The notes under the pieces were generated by a model, which was not told the DNA's origin, did not search any database, and worked only from the letters and a program-made list of their open reading frames with translations. Positions 7,832-16,428 of a stretch of 64,000 nt of DNA are shown here, piece after piece. The number at the start of each line of letters is the position of its first letter. Position 1 is the stretch's first letter. The DNA is from Pseudomonas sp. MWU15-20650. Lineage in GTDB: Bacteria; Pseudomonadota; Gammaproteobacteria; Pseudomonadales; Pseudomonadaceae. The position numbers were made by a program, and so were the translations under genes. The stretch spans positions 22,350-86,349 of the forward strand of contig NZ_JALJFG010000028.1 of NCBI RefSeq assembly GCF_023242475.1. The letters are read 5' to 3'.

Positions 7832-8871
7832 TGACTATGCATAAAGTGATCTGGATGAAGCGTTACCGCGTAAGGTTGATTTCTGTCGTCTGTCTGATCG
7901 TGGCTATCGCTTTGGTGGTTCTCGCGCGGCTTGACACTTATGGCCTGGATCGCAGGGCCAGCGAGCCTTTTGCATTCGACGCAAATGGACTGCACCTGGC
8001 CGGCACGCTCTGGCTTCCTGACCACCGCGCAACAGCGGCAGTCGTTCTGGTTCACGGAGATGGCCCCCAGGATCGCACGTCGCAGCATGGTTACGATCCC
8101 CTCATCAATGCGCTTCTCGATGCAGGTATTGCGGTGGTTTCGTGGGATAAGCCAGGCATTGGGGGCTCGCAGGGGAGTTGGCTCGGCCAGTCCATGGCTG
8201 ATCGTTACGTGACCGCGCGCAGCGCGTTGTCCGCCCTGCGCAGTAAGCTGCAAGGAATTCCTGTCGGTGCGCTTGGATTTTCACAAGCCGGCTGGGTATT
8301 GCCCCGCTTTGCGTCGGGTGAAGCGGACTTTCTGGTGCTGGTCGGAGGTGCTGTCTCCTGGCAACAGCAAGGTGACTATTACACTCGGACGCGGTTGCAA
8401 CGCACAGGGATGTCCGCGCGTGACATCGATACCACGATGGCTGAGATGGCCGCCGCCGATGAGCGCTTGTTTGCCGCTACGCAGGTGCCGCCGGTTGACC
8501 TTCTGGACGGTATAAGCCCGCAGCGATGGGCTTTTGTACGGCGAAACCTTCACGAAGATGCGACCCGCGCCCTGAAAAAACTCGATATTGCGCTGCTCGC
8601 GTTGTGGGGGGCGGACGATCTCAATGTCGATCCCGAAGTCAACCCAGCCCTCTACCGAAAGACAGTGGGGGGCAACCATCCCGCCAACCGGATTGAAGTC
8701 ATACCGGGTGCAACTCATGGGCTACTCCGAGCGGCGTCTTACAACACACAACTCACCAGCGAATGGTCCTGGTTCACCACGATGAGGTTCCTGATGGAAG
8801 GTCGCCATGCCTATGCGCCAGGCGCCCTTGAAACGATAAACGAATGGGTTCATGCAAGGGCCGGCCAGTAG
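7831..8871 (+). CDS. Membrane-anchored alpha/beta hydrolase
   Basis: A 346-residue alpha/beta hydrolase. One hydrophobic helix (about residues 15-33) suggests an inner-membrane anchor with the catalytic domain in the periplasm. The nucleophile elbow is G-F-S-Q-A-G (Ser151), preceded by an H-G-D-G oxyanion region; the acid is probably in W-G-A-D-D-L-N and the base His in G-A-T-H-G-L. The GTG start overlaps the LysR stop by one base and has AAAGGA at suitable distance; ATG 7837 is an alternative. Probably an esterase or peptidase-like enzyme of unknown substrate, co-transcribed with the regulator. Confidence 0.75.
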   Translation: MTMHKVIWMKRYRVRLISVVCLIVAIALVVLARLDTYGLDRRASEPFAFDANGLHLAGTLWLPDHRATAAVVLVHGDGPQDRTSQHGYDPLINALLDAGIAVVSWDKPGIGGSQGSWLGQSMADRYVTARSALSALRSKLQGIPVGALGFSQAGWVLPRFASGEADFLVLVGGAVSWQQQGDYYTRTRLQRTGMSARDIDTTMAEMAAADERLFAATQVPPVDLLDGISPQRWAFVRRNLHEDATRALKKLDIALLALWGADDLNVDPEVNPALYRKTVGGNHPANRIEVIPGATHGLLRAASYNTQLTSEWSWFTTMRFLMEGRHAYAPGALETINEWVHARAGQ

Positions 8872-8944
8872 ATGCACTGGCTGGCAGCGTTCGCGCCGCA
8901 AGTCACGGTGTGCGGCCTACCGCTCGCCAAGCGCTGTTGGCGTA

Positions 8945-9478
8945 TCAACGGTGTTGATTGTCGAGGTGCCGTTTGAATGCATCGAGCGCAGTACCCATCA
9001 GTGGGCCCATCACCGGGTCGGTGGCGATGCCCTCGGCGCTCAACGGGCTGGATAAGAGGTTAACCGTGATTGACGCCTCTTCGATGATGCGCGCCGACAT
9101 CGTCTCCAGGACCAGCCGCAATGCAGCTTGCGCGTGACTGGCTCTGGGTGAAGCGTTGAACAGCGCGACAGGCTTGCCTGGGAACTCTTCACTGCTCACG
9201 AGCCAATCGAGCATGTTTTTGAATGCGCCGGGAATACCCCGGGCGTACTCGGGGCACGACACCAACAGCCCATCCGCCTGCCCGATAATTGAGCGTAACT
9301 CGACGATTGTCTTGGGGGGCTCCTCGAGCAGATCCGGGTTGAAGTGAGGCAGTTCACCGATGCCTTCGTAATGGGTGATCCTTATCCCTTCGGGGCATAG
9401 ATGTTCCGCTGCCCGTAGCAACACTGAGTTGGAGGAGGCCTGACGCAGACTTCCCGAGACAGCCAGCAAACGCACCAT
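8945..9478 (-). CDS. NADPH-dependent FMN reductase family protein
   Basis: A 177-residue flavodoxin-like reductase. The FMN phosphate loop is G-S-L-R-Q-A-S-S-N near residue 9, and P-E-Y-A-R-G-I-P-G-A-F-K-N-M-L-D-W is the usual isoalloxazine-binding stretch of the ChrR/azoreductase group. It reduces quinones, azo dyes or chromate using NAD(P)H in the cytoplasm. It faces the hydrolase gene convergently. Directly upstream on the same strand lies a fragment of an AraC-type regulator, possibly once its regulator. Confidence 0.8.
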   Translation of the reverse strand: MVRLLAVSGSLRQASSNSVLLRAAEHLCPEGIRITHYEGIGELPHFNPDLLEEPPKTIVELRSIIGQADGLLVSCPEYARGIPGAFKNMLDWLVSSEEFPGKPVALFNASPRASHAQAALRLVLETMSARIIEEASITVNLLSSPLSAEGIATDPVMGPLMGTALDAFKRHLDNQHR

Positions 9479-9594
9479 TTCAACACCGTTCGTGATTCAT
9501 GAGTCGGGGAAGTTTCGCACGGGCCGAACCTCATGCACCATTGCTGCATAGCAAGGGGGCGATGGATTGGTCGAGACCAACCCGATCGTGACGA

Positions 9595-9801
9595 CTACGG
9601 GCGCAGTTGTTTTGGCGAGACGTTCAACAAGCGGCGCATCAGTCGCCGTAGGGCCGTGGCATCCTGGTACCCCACGTGTTCGGCGATAGATTCAACGGAA
9701 TGGTGCGTAAGTTCACCGTCTGCTTCGGTGGCATGGAGGAAGGTTCTGCGTGCGTGACCTGTTAATTCTGACAGTAGACGTGATGTGTCGGCAGGTTGAG
9801 G
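9595..9801 (-). pseudogene. 3' fragment of a GlxA/AraC-type regulator gene
   Basis: On the minus strand an open frame bounded by an in-frame TAG (9802-9804) and ending at TAG 9595-9597 encodes the last helix-turn-helix of an AraC-type regulator. Recognisable pieces are A-R-R-T-F-L, S-V-E-S-I-A-E-H-V-G-Y, D-A-T-A-L-R-R-L-M-R-R and V-S-P-K-Q-L-R-P. About 68 codons remain of an expected 310 or more, with no start codon or sensor domain, so the gene is dead. The 5' part has been lost between this fragment and the bglX promoter. Confidence 0.7.
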
Positions 9802-9836
9802 CTATAGGCATTACGTATGCCTAAGGGATAGCGCTT

Positions 9837-12098
9837 ATGACCCGTTGGTTATGTGTGCTGATTACCACCCTGTGCAGCTTGGGTGCCTATGCACAGGAGA
9901 ATCCATCGAAGACAGCCTTCATCGAACACCTTCTAAGTCAGATGACCATTGAGGAAAAGGTCGGGCAATTGCACCTGCGCGATTTGGGTTGGATACATCT
10001 CAATGCCAATTCCCTGGAGTCGATTGCCAAAGGCGCGGTCAGCGGGTTTGGTGGTGTGCCTTATCCCCCATCTGGGCGGATGCTGCAGCGTGTCGCGGTG
10101 GAACAAAGTCGGTTAAAGATACCGTTGTTTTTTGCTCAGGACGTGGACCACGGGTTACACACGATCTTTCCGGTCAGCCTGGGCCTCGCGGCCAGTTGGG
10201 ACCTGCCGGCTATCGCATTGGCGAGCAGTATCGGCGCCGAGGAGGCCACCGCCGAGGGGATCAATCTCACGTTTGGCCCCATGGTCGATATCACCCGCGA
10301 TCCTCGATGGGGCCGAGTCTCTGAAGGCTATGGCGAGGATCCTTTCCTGGCCTCGCGCATCACCGAAACCGTGGTCAAGGCTTATCAAGGCCAGGATCTC
10401 GGTGCCGCCGACAGTCTGATGGCAACCGTCAAACATTTCGCCTTGTATGGTGCGGTGGAGGGGGGCAGGGATTACAACAGTGTCGATATGAGCCTGGTCA
10501 GCATGTACCAGTCCTATTTTCCTCCCTATCGCGCTGCCGTCGATGCTGGTGCCGGGGCGGTGATGATCGGGTTCAATACCGTGGGTGGCGTTCCGGCGAT
10601 GGCCAACCCTTGGCTGATCCAGAAGGTACTGCGTCAGGAATGGGGGTTCGCGGGAGTGACGCTGGGTGACTGTGCTGGGATTGGTGAGTTGGTTGATCAC
10701 GGTATGGCAGCCGATCCGAGGCAGGCTGCCGCTCTGGCGTTGCGTTCCGGTGTCGATATGGCGCTGTGCGACAGCGCGTCGGTGGATACGCTGCCCGGAC
10801 TCGTCAAAACAGGGGGGGTGGCGGTTGAGGTGCTGGATGCGGCCGTGCGGCGGGTCTTGGAGATGAAGTACGACATGGGCTTATTCGACGACCCCTACCG
10901 CAAACTTCGAGATACGCCTTTACCGCCCATCGAGTCTCGATTGCAACGAAAGGTCGCTCGCGAAATCGCCCGCGAGACCTTTGTGTTATTGAAAAACGTT
11001 CGGCAGACCCTACCGTTGCGCAAGCAGGGTACCCTCGCCGTGATTGGTCCTCTGGCCAACAGCCGTCGGGATCTGCTGGGCAGTTATTGTGGCGATTGTG
11101 GTGCCTTGCGAGTGGTCAGCATCCATGAAGGCATAGCCCGTGCCGTTCAGGGCAAGGCAACGCTGCTGTATGCCAAAGGCGCTAATGTTACCGACGATAG
11201 GGTATTAGCCGAACGCATGAAGTTGTACAAGTCCCCCTTGGATATCGATCACCGCGCACCGAACGTACTCTTGAACGAGGCCGTGTCAATTGCCCGCCGT
11301 GCGGACGTCATCGTTGTGGTGGTGGGTGAGCACTGGGGCTTCAATGACGAAGCCACCAGTCGCGCGCATATCGATTTGCCCGCCAGTCAAAAGCAATTGC
11401 TCAAGCATTTGAAAGCAGTGGGCAAGCCTCTGGTGATTGTCCTGGCGAGCGGTCGCCCCCTGGACCTGACGCTGGCGCAATCCCAGGCCGACGCGCTGCT
11501 GGAAACCTGGTACAGCGGCACCGAAGGCGGCAATGCCGTGGCCGATGTGTTGTTCGGTGACTACAACCCTTCGGGCAAATTGCCGATGACCTTTCCCCGA
11601 TCCGTTGGGCAGATACCGATGTACTACAACCATTTGCGCACTGGGCGGCCTTACAACTCCACCGCACCCTACAAGTACACCACGCAGTACATCGATGAAG
11701 ATGAGGGGCCGCTCTATCCCTTCGGCTATGGCTTGAGCTACACCCGTTTCCAACTGTCGCAACTGCGGTTGTCCACCCCGATATTGCACAGAGGCGAACG
11801 CCTTAAGGTCAGCGTTGAGTTGGCCAACACCGGCGCGCGGGCGGGCGAGACCGTTGTCCAGCTTTATGTTCGTGATGAGGTGGCCTCCATCAGCCGACCC
11901 GTCAAGGAGTTGAAAGGCTTTGAGAAAGTCATGCTCAAGGCAGGCGAGCGCACACTCATCGAGTTCACCCTGGATGAAAATGCCTTGAAGTTTTACGATG
12001 ACTCGTTGCGTTACGTCGCCGAGCCTGGGGTATTCAAGGTGCAGGTCGGGCTGGATTCCCAGGACGTTATCGAACAGCCCTTCGAATTGCGCGAGTAG
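9837..12098 (+). CDS. bglX: Periplasmic beta-glucosidase, GH3 family
   Basis: A 753-residue GH3 enzyme with a Sec signal peptide (cleavage after A-Y-A near residue 19). The order is N-terminal TIM barrel (about 45-360), alpha/beta sandwich (about 390-600) and fibronectin III-like tail (about 660-745). G-P-M-V-D-I-T-R-D-P-R-W-G-R is the substrate-binding stretch; the acid/base Glu is probably in N-D-E-A-T-S-R. The nucleophile region reads T-L-G-D-C-A-G where BglX homologues usually have I-S-D-H-G-A; Asp is kept but its neighbours differ. It hydrolyses beta-linked gluco-oligosaccharides. It stands alone between a regulator fragment and fecI. Confidence 0.88.
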   Translation: MTRWLCVLITTLCSLGAYAQENPSKTAFIEHLLSQMTIEEKVGQLHLRDLGWIHLNANSLESIAKGAVSGFGGVPYPPSGRMLQRVAVEQSRLKIPLFFAQDVDHGLHTIFPVSLGLAASWDLPAIALASSIGAEEATAEGINLTFGPMVDITRDPRWGRVSEGYGEDPFLASRITETVVKAYQGQDLGAADSLMATVKHFALYGAVEGGRDYNSVDMSLVSMYQSYFPPYRAAVDAGAGAVMIGFNTVGGVPAMANPWLIQKVLRQEWGFAGVTLGDCAGIGELVDHGMAADPRQAAALALRSGVDMALCDSASVDTLPGLVKTGGVAVEVLDAAVRRVLEMKYDMGLFDDPYRKLRDTPLPPIESRLQRKVAREIARETFVLLKNVRQTLPLRKQGTLAVIGPLANSRRDLLGSYCGDCGALRVVSIHEGIARAVQGKATLLYAKGANVTDDRVLAERMKLYKSPLDIDHRAPNVLLNEAVSIARRADVIVVVVGEHWGFNDEATSRAHIDLPASQKQLLKHLKAVGKPLVIVLASGRPLDLTLAQSQADALLETWYSGTEGGNAVADVLFGDYNPSGKLPMTFPRSVGQIPMYYNHLRTGRPYNSTAPYKYTTQYIDEDEGPLYPFGYGLSYTRFQLSQLRLSTPILHRGERLKVSVELANTGARAGETVVQLYVRDEVASISRPVKELKGFEKVMLKAGERTLIEFTLDENALKFYDDSLRYVAEPGVFKVQVGLDSQDVIEQPFELRE

Positions 12099-12142
12099 GG
12101 CATTTACCGTCGATGACTCGACGTGATGCAATTGCCCGACTT

Positions 12143-12164
12143 AATAGGAAGCATTATTATTCAC
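12143..12164 (+). promoter_or_regulatory. Possible Fur box upstream of fecI
   Basis: AATAGGAAGCATTATTATTC, about 27-47 bases before the fecI ATG, agrees at 11 of 19 positions with the Fur consensus GATAATGATAATCATTATC. The position is right for iron repression of a FecI-type sigma gene. The match is only moderate. Confidence 0.4.
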
Positions 12165-12189
12165 GCCCCGCCTCCCCAGTGCACCCGCG

Positions 12190-12690
12190 ATGATCCCTCA
12201 GCCGCCCCGCAGAACAGGTTTTTTCGAGCACTACGAAGAGTTGATCGGAACCTGGACGCGCCGCTTGAGGAACCGTCAGCAGGCCGAAGACCTGGCCCAC
12301 GACACCTTTGTACGAGTGCTTGAGTCCGAAGCGGTCCAGGTTGAGCAACCGCGTGCCTACCTGCACCAGACGGCGCGCAATATCGCCGTGGACGCCTACC
12401 GTCGCGAAGACCGTCGCGAGGCGTTGACGCTACAAGACGTTGATCAGCGCTCACCCCACAGCGGCGACCCGGAGCATTACATGCACGCGATCCAGTTGGC
12501 CGACTGCGTTGAACGTGCCTTGGCCGAGTTGCCGCTCAACTGTCGCAAGGTGTTCATCTGGCAGAAGATCGAGGGCCTCACCCAGCAGGAAATCGCCGAA
12601 CGCCTGGGGCTGTCTAAAAACATGGTGGAAAAGTATATGATCCGCACCCTGCGGCATCTGCGTGAGCGCCTGGACGCAATGGCCCCATGA
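12190..12690 (+). CDS. fecI: FecI-type ECF sigma factor
   Basis: A 166-residue extracytoplasmic-function sigma factor. Region 2 lies about 10-75 (A-E-D-L-A-H-D-T-F-V-R; A-Y-L-H-Q-T-A-R-N) and region 4 about 105-158 (G-L-T-Q-Q-E-I-A-E-R-L-G-L-S-K-N-M-V-E-K). It belongs to the iron-starvation subgroup that transcribes a TonB-dependent receptor gene when the matching siderophore or citrate complex binds. The stop overlaps the fecR start (ATGA), giving translational coupling. A possible Fur box precedes it. Confidence 0.9.
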   Translation: MIPQPPRRTGFFEHYEELIGTWTRRLRNRQQAEDLAHDTFVRVLESEAVQVEQPRAYLHQTARNIAVDAYRREDRREALTLQDVDQRSPHSGDPEHYMHAIQLADCVERALAELPLNCRKVFIWQKIEGLTQQEIAERLGLSKNMVEKYMIRTLRHLRERLDAMAP

Positions 12691-13673
12691 CTCAAGCTCG
12701 CTCTGAAACAGGACCTTCCATGATGGATAGCCGGGCCCGCGACGAAGCCGCGCAATGGTTTGTACGCCTGCAAGACGCTGAGTTGAGCGTCTGCGAACGC
12801 CAGCAGTTCGACGCGTGGCGCGCAGAGCATCCCCGCCACCAGTACGAATTCGATGTGCTGCAAGGGGTGTGGAGCGCTGCCGACTGGCTGCCCAAGGCCC
12901 GGTTGCAGGCCCTGTGCGATGCACCGGTCGAGCGCCCCAAGCGCCGCGCCGTGTTGCGCTATGCGGTGGCGGCCAGTGTGGTCGCCGTTGCGTTGGGCCT
13001 GGGATTATTCAGTGGGCTGGATCAGCCAAAGCCCTACAGTGCCGAGTTCAGTACGCGGTTGGGTGAGCACCGCCAGGTGGCCTTGCCCGACGGGTCGATC
13101 ATGCACCTCAACAGCCGCAGCGTGGTCGCAGTGCGTTATGAAAAGGGCCTGCGTGGCGTGGTGCTCAAGCAGGGCGAAGCGATGTTCAGCGTCGAGCATG
13201 ACACCCATCGCCCGTTTATTGTGGCCACCGGGGCCGGGCAGGTGACTGTCACCGGTACACGCTTTGATGTACGCCGGGATGACGACCAGACCCGCGTGGT
13301 GGTCGAGGCCGGTACCGTCAAGGTACAGGGGCGTGCGTCGGACCTGAGCGTGACGCTGACCGCAGGCCGTGGCACGTATATCGATACTCAGGGCCAGGTA
13401 GCAGCGGCCTATGCGGTCAATCCTGAAGAACTGACGGCGTGGCGCGCCGGCAAATTGGTGTTCAACAACGCGCCGTTGAGTGAGGTGGCGCGGGAAGTGT
13501 CGCGTTATCGCGAGCAACCGTTACGGGTCAGCACGGCAGCGGTGGGCAGCCTGCGCTTGACCAGCGTATTCAAATCCAGCGACACCGAGGCTTTGCTCAA
13601 AGCCTTGCCACACATCCTGCCTGTCGCCCTGCGCCCATTGCCGGATGGCAGCCAGGAAATTATTTCACGCTGA
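12687..13673 (+). CDS. fecR: FecR-family anti-sigma factor / transmembrane sensor
   Basis: A 328-residue inner-membrane signal transducer. The cytoplasmic sigma-binding region is about 14-75 (D-E-A-A-Q-W-F-V-R-L), followed by one membrane helix (about 89-110) and a periplasmic FecR domain (about 118-328; L-P-D-G-S, L-N-S-R-S, V-E-A-G-T-V-K-V). It relays receptor occupancy to FecI. ATG 12687 overlaps the fecI stop; M12/M13 (12720/12723) with AGGACC upstream are alternative starts. Confidence 0.9.
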   Translation: MTQARSETGPSMMDSRARDEAAQWFVRLQDAELSVCERQQFDAWRAEHPRHQYEFDVLQGVWSAADWLPKARLQALCDAPVERPKRRAVLRYAVAASVVAVALGLGLFSGLDQPKPYSAEFSTRLGEHRQVALPDGSIMHLNSRSVVAVRYEKGLRGVVLKQGEAMFSVEHDTHRPFIVATGAGQVTVTGTRFDVRRDDDQTRVVVEAGTVKVQGRASDLSVTLTAGRGTYIDTQGQVAAAYAVNPEELTAWRAGKLVFNNAPLSEVAREVSRYREQPLRVSTAAVGSLRLTSVFKSSDTEALLKALPHILPVALRPLPDGSQEIISR

Positions 13674-13770
13674 GATTCAGGTTTTTTTCGAGTTCTTCGT
13701 CTTCTCCTGCAACTGCAACTGGTTTGCATTAACGGCCGCACACTCTTGCGATCACAGGACTAGGTTCGAC

Positions 13771-16176
13771 GTGAAAAAACTCGCCATCGACAACCATAAA
13801 ATCCCTTGCTGGGCGCCCCTGGCCTTGGCTATTGCGCTCAGCAGCGTGCTGCCCACCGCGTCTGCCGCCGAGGGTATTCATATTCGCGCCCAGCCCCTGG
13901 GCGCAGCACTGAGCCAACTGGGCCAGCAGACCTCGCTGCAGGTGTTCTTCAGCCCCGATATGGTCGCGGGCAAGCACGCTTCTGCGGTCGACGGCAACCT
14001 CTCGCCCGAACAAGCCTTGCGCCAACTGCTGCAAGGCAGTGGCCTCGATTACCAGATCGACGCCGGCTCCGTGACCTTGCGCCCAGTGGGCAACGGCACC
14101 GGTGAAGCCGGCTCGCCGCTTGAGCTGGGCGTCACCGACATCAAGGTGATGGGTGACTGGCTGGGCGATGCCAACGCCGAAGTGGTACAAAACCACCCTG
14201 GAGCACGTACGGTTGTACGCCGCGAGGCCATGGTGGAGCAGGGCGCCATGAACGTCGGTGACGTGTTGCGACGTATCCCGGGCGTACAGGTGCAGGAAGC
14301 CAACGGTACCGGTGGCAGCGATATTTCTCTCAACGTCGGGGTACGCGGCTTGACCTCACGCCTATCACCGCGTTCCACGGTGTTGATTGACGGCGTACCG
14401 GCAGCCTTTGCTCCGTACGGCCAGCCGCAGCTGTCGATGGCCCCGATCTCCTCGGGCAATCTGGACAGCATCGATGTTGTCCGTGGCGCCGGTTCCGTGC
14501 GTTATGGGCCACAGAATGTGGGCGGCGTGATCAACTTCGTGACCCGCGCCATCCCCGAGACGTTTTCCGGTGACGTCGGCACCACCCTGGAAACCTCCGC
14601 CCACGGCGGTTGGAAACACATTGAGAACGCCTTCGTCGGCGGCACCGCAGACAACGGTATCGGCGCGGCGTTGCTGTACTCCGGGGTCAAGGGCAACGGC
14701 TACCGCAGCAGCAACAACGCCAACGATATCGACGACGTGATTTTCAAGACCCACTGGGCACCGACTGATCAGGACGACTTCTCGCTCAATTTCCACTATT
14801 ACGATGCCAGCGCCGACATGCCGGGTGGCCTGACCCAGCAACAGTTCGATGCCAACCCCTACCAGTCGGTACGTGACTGGGACAATTTCAGCGGCCGCCG
14901 TAAAGATATGTCCTTCAAGTACATCCGCCAGATCGACGACCGCACGCAGGCCGAAGTGCTGACTTACTATTCCGACAGTTTCCGTGGCAGCAACATCGCC
15001 AACCGCGACCTCAAGGCCATCAGCTCTTACCCGCGTACCTACTACACCTTCGGCATCGAGCCGCGGGTCTCCCATGTCTTCGACGTGGGCCCGAGTACCC
15101 AGGAAGTCAGCCTCGGCTATCGCTACTTCAAAGAAGGCATGCACGAACAGGCCAGCAGCCTGAACCTGGTCAACAATGTGCCGACGCCGGGCGGGCAGAG
15201 CGATGGTCATGTCTATCAGGACCGTACCGGCGGCACCGAAGCCAACGCGTTCTACATCGATAACAAAGTGGACATCGGCAAGTGGACCATCACCCCGGGC
15301 ATTCGTTTTGAAGACATCCGCACCCAATGGCATGACCGCCCGGTGGTCGCCCTGAATGGCAAGCGGACCGAGGAGAAGCGTCGAGAGGTCCACAACAACG
15401 AACCGCTGCCGGCCTTGAGCGTGATGTATCACGTTTCCGATGCGTGGAAACTGTTCGCCAACTATGAAACCTCCTTCGGTAGCCTGCAGTACTTCCAGCT
15501 GGGCCAGGGAGGCACCGGCAACCAGACGGCCAATGGGCTTAATCCGGAGAAAGCCAAGACCTACGAGATGGGGACGCGCTACAACGACAGCGTCTGGGGC
15601 GGCGAAGTGACGTTGTTCTACATCGACTTCGCCGATGAGCTGCAGTACGTCAGCAATGACGTCGGCTGGACCAACCTCGGCGCCACCAAACACACCGGTA
15701 TCGAAGCATCGGCCCACTACGACCTGTCTAACCTCGACCCGCGCCTCGAGGGCCTGAGCGCCAACGCGGGTTTCACCTACACCAAGGCGACCTCCGAAGG
15801 CGACGTGCCCTTCAAGGGCCGTGACTTGCCGTTGTACTCCCGCGAAGTGGCCACACTGGGCCTGCGTTATGACGTCAACCACTGGACCCACAACCTGGAT
15901 GTCTACGCCCAATCCGGCCAGCGCGCGCCAGGTACTGGCACCACCTACATCACCCAAGGCACTGCCGATGGTCAATACGGTGATATCCCAGGTTATGTTT
16001 CGGTCAACGTGCGCAGTGGTTATGACTTCGGCGCGCAGCTGTCCAACCTGAAGCTGGGCGTGGGTGTGAAAAACGTCTTTGACCAGCAGCACTTCACGCG
16101 CTCCAGCGACAACAACGCCGGGATATACCTGGGTGAGCCGCGTACGTTCTTCGTGCAGGCCAGCGTCGGGTTTTGA
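13771..16176 (+). CDS. fecA: TonB-dependent ferric citrate receptor with signalling domain
   Basis: An 801-residue outer-membrane transducer. A signal peptide (cleavage after A-S-A-A near 33) is followed by a secretin/TonB short signalling domain (about 35-105), a plug (about 140-270) and a 22-strand barrel ending in Phe. It tracks E. coli FecA closely: V-M-G-D-W-L-G-D-A, R-G-L, F-A-P-Y-G-Q-P-Q-L, V-R-Y-G-P-Q-N-V-G-G and G-G-T-A-D-N-G. Ligand is therefore probably ferric dicitrate. The GTG at 13771 gives the expected signal peptide; starts upstream would overlap fecR. No fecBCDE transporter genes follow. Confidence 0.88.
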   Translation: MKKLAIDNHKIPCWAPLALAIALSSVLPTASAAEGIHIRAQPLGAALSQLGQQTSLQVFFSPDMVAGKHASAVDGNLSPEQALRQLLQGSGLDYQIDAGSVTLRPVGNGTGEAGSPLELGVTDIKVMGDWLGDANAEVVQNHPGARTVVRREAMVEQGAMNVGDVLRRIPGVQVQEANGTGGSDISLNVGVRGLTSRLSPRSTVLIDGVPAAFAPYGQPQLSMAPISSGNLDSIDVVRGAGSVRYGPQNVGGVINFVTRAIPETFSGDVGTTLETSAHGGWKHIENAFVGGTADNGIGAALLYSGVKGNGYRSSNNANDIDDVIFKTHWAPTDQDDFSLNFHYYDASADMPGGLTQQQFDANPYQSVRDWDNFSGRRKDMSFKYIRQIDDRTQAEVLTYYSDSFRGSNIANRDLKAISSYPRTYYTFGIEPRVSHVFDVGPSTQEVSLGYRYFKEGMHEQASSLNLVNNVPTPGGQSDGHVYQDRTGGTEANAFYIDNKVDIGKWTITPGIRFEDIRTQWHDRPVVALNGKRTEEKRREVHNNEPLPALSVMYHVSDAWKLFANYETSFGSLQYFQLGQGGTGNQTANGLNPEKAKTYEMGTRYNDSVWGGEVTLFYIDFADELQYVSNDVGWTNLGATKHTGIEASAHYDLSNLDPRLEGLSANAGFTYTKATSEGDVPFKGRDLPLYSREVATLGLRYDVNHWTHNLDVYAQSGQRAPGTGTTYITQGTADGQYGDIPGYVSVNVRSGYDFGAQLSNLKLGVGVKNVFDQQHFTRSSDNNAGIYLGEPRTFFVQASVGF

Positions 16177-16195
16177 TTGCGTATTGATTGACGCG

Positions 16196-16232
16196 ATCGC
16201 CGTTCCTCCTGGCCAGGGTGAACGGCGATTTT
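16196..16232 (+). terminator. Rho-independent terminator of fecIRA
   Basis: A perfect 10-bp stem (ATCGCCGTTC/GAACGGCGAT) with a 14-base loop is followed by TTTT, 20 bases after the fecA stop. It separates the iron operon from the hrp-box cassettes. Confidence 0.85.
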
Positions 16233-16301
16233 CATTGCGCTCTGCTTTTCATCCCTTCAGACGTCTTTCCTACTCGCCATTAGAAGTTTTCGGCCCATTG
16301 A

Positions 16302-16330
16302 GGAACCAACTCCGACAGCGCTGCCACACA
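16302..16330 (+). promoter_or_regulatory. hrp box 1 (HrpL-dependent promoter)
   Basis: GGAACC, 16 bases, then CCACACA matches the HrpL sigma-factor consensus GGAACC-N15/16-CCACNNA at every defined position. It lies 98 bases before the start codon of the 279-residue gene at 16429 and points the same way. Confidence 0.88.
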
Positions 16331-16428
16331 GGTTAGGCCGCTGGTGCAGGATTCTTTTTACGATTAATCGATCGTTAGGGCGTCCGGCGCAGTGAGGCCA
16401 CCGCCTAAAAACAGAACTGGAGCACCCT

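Noticed and set aside
12247..12274. Two GGAACC motifs inside fecI that might be hrp boxes
   Set aside because: No CCACNNA follows at 15-16 bases, and they lie within coding sequence.
14365..16092. Long minus-strand open frame opposite fecA (575 codons)
   Set aside because: Shadow of a high-GC gene; the plus strand encodes a full FecA-like receptor and the opposite frame shows no domain.
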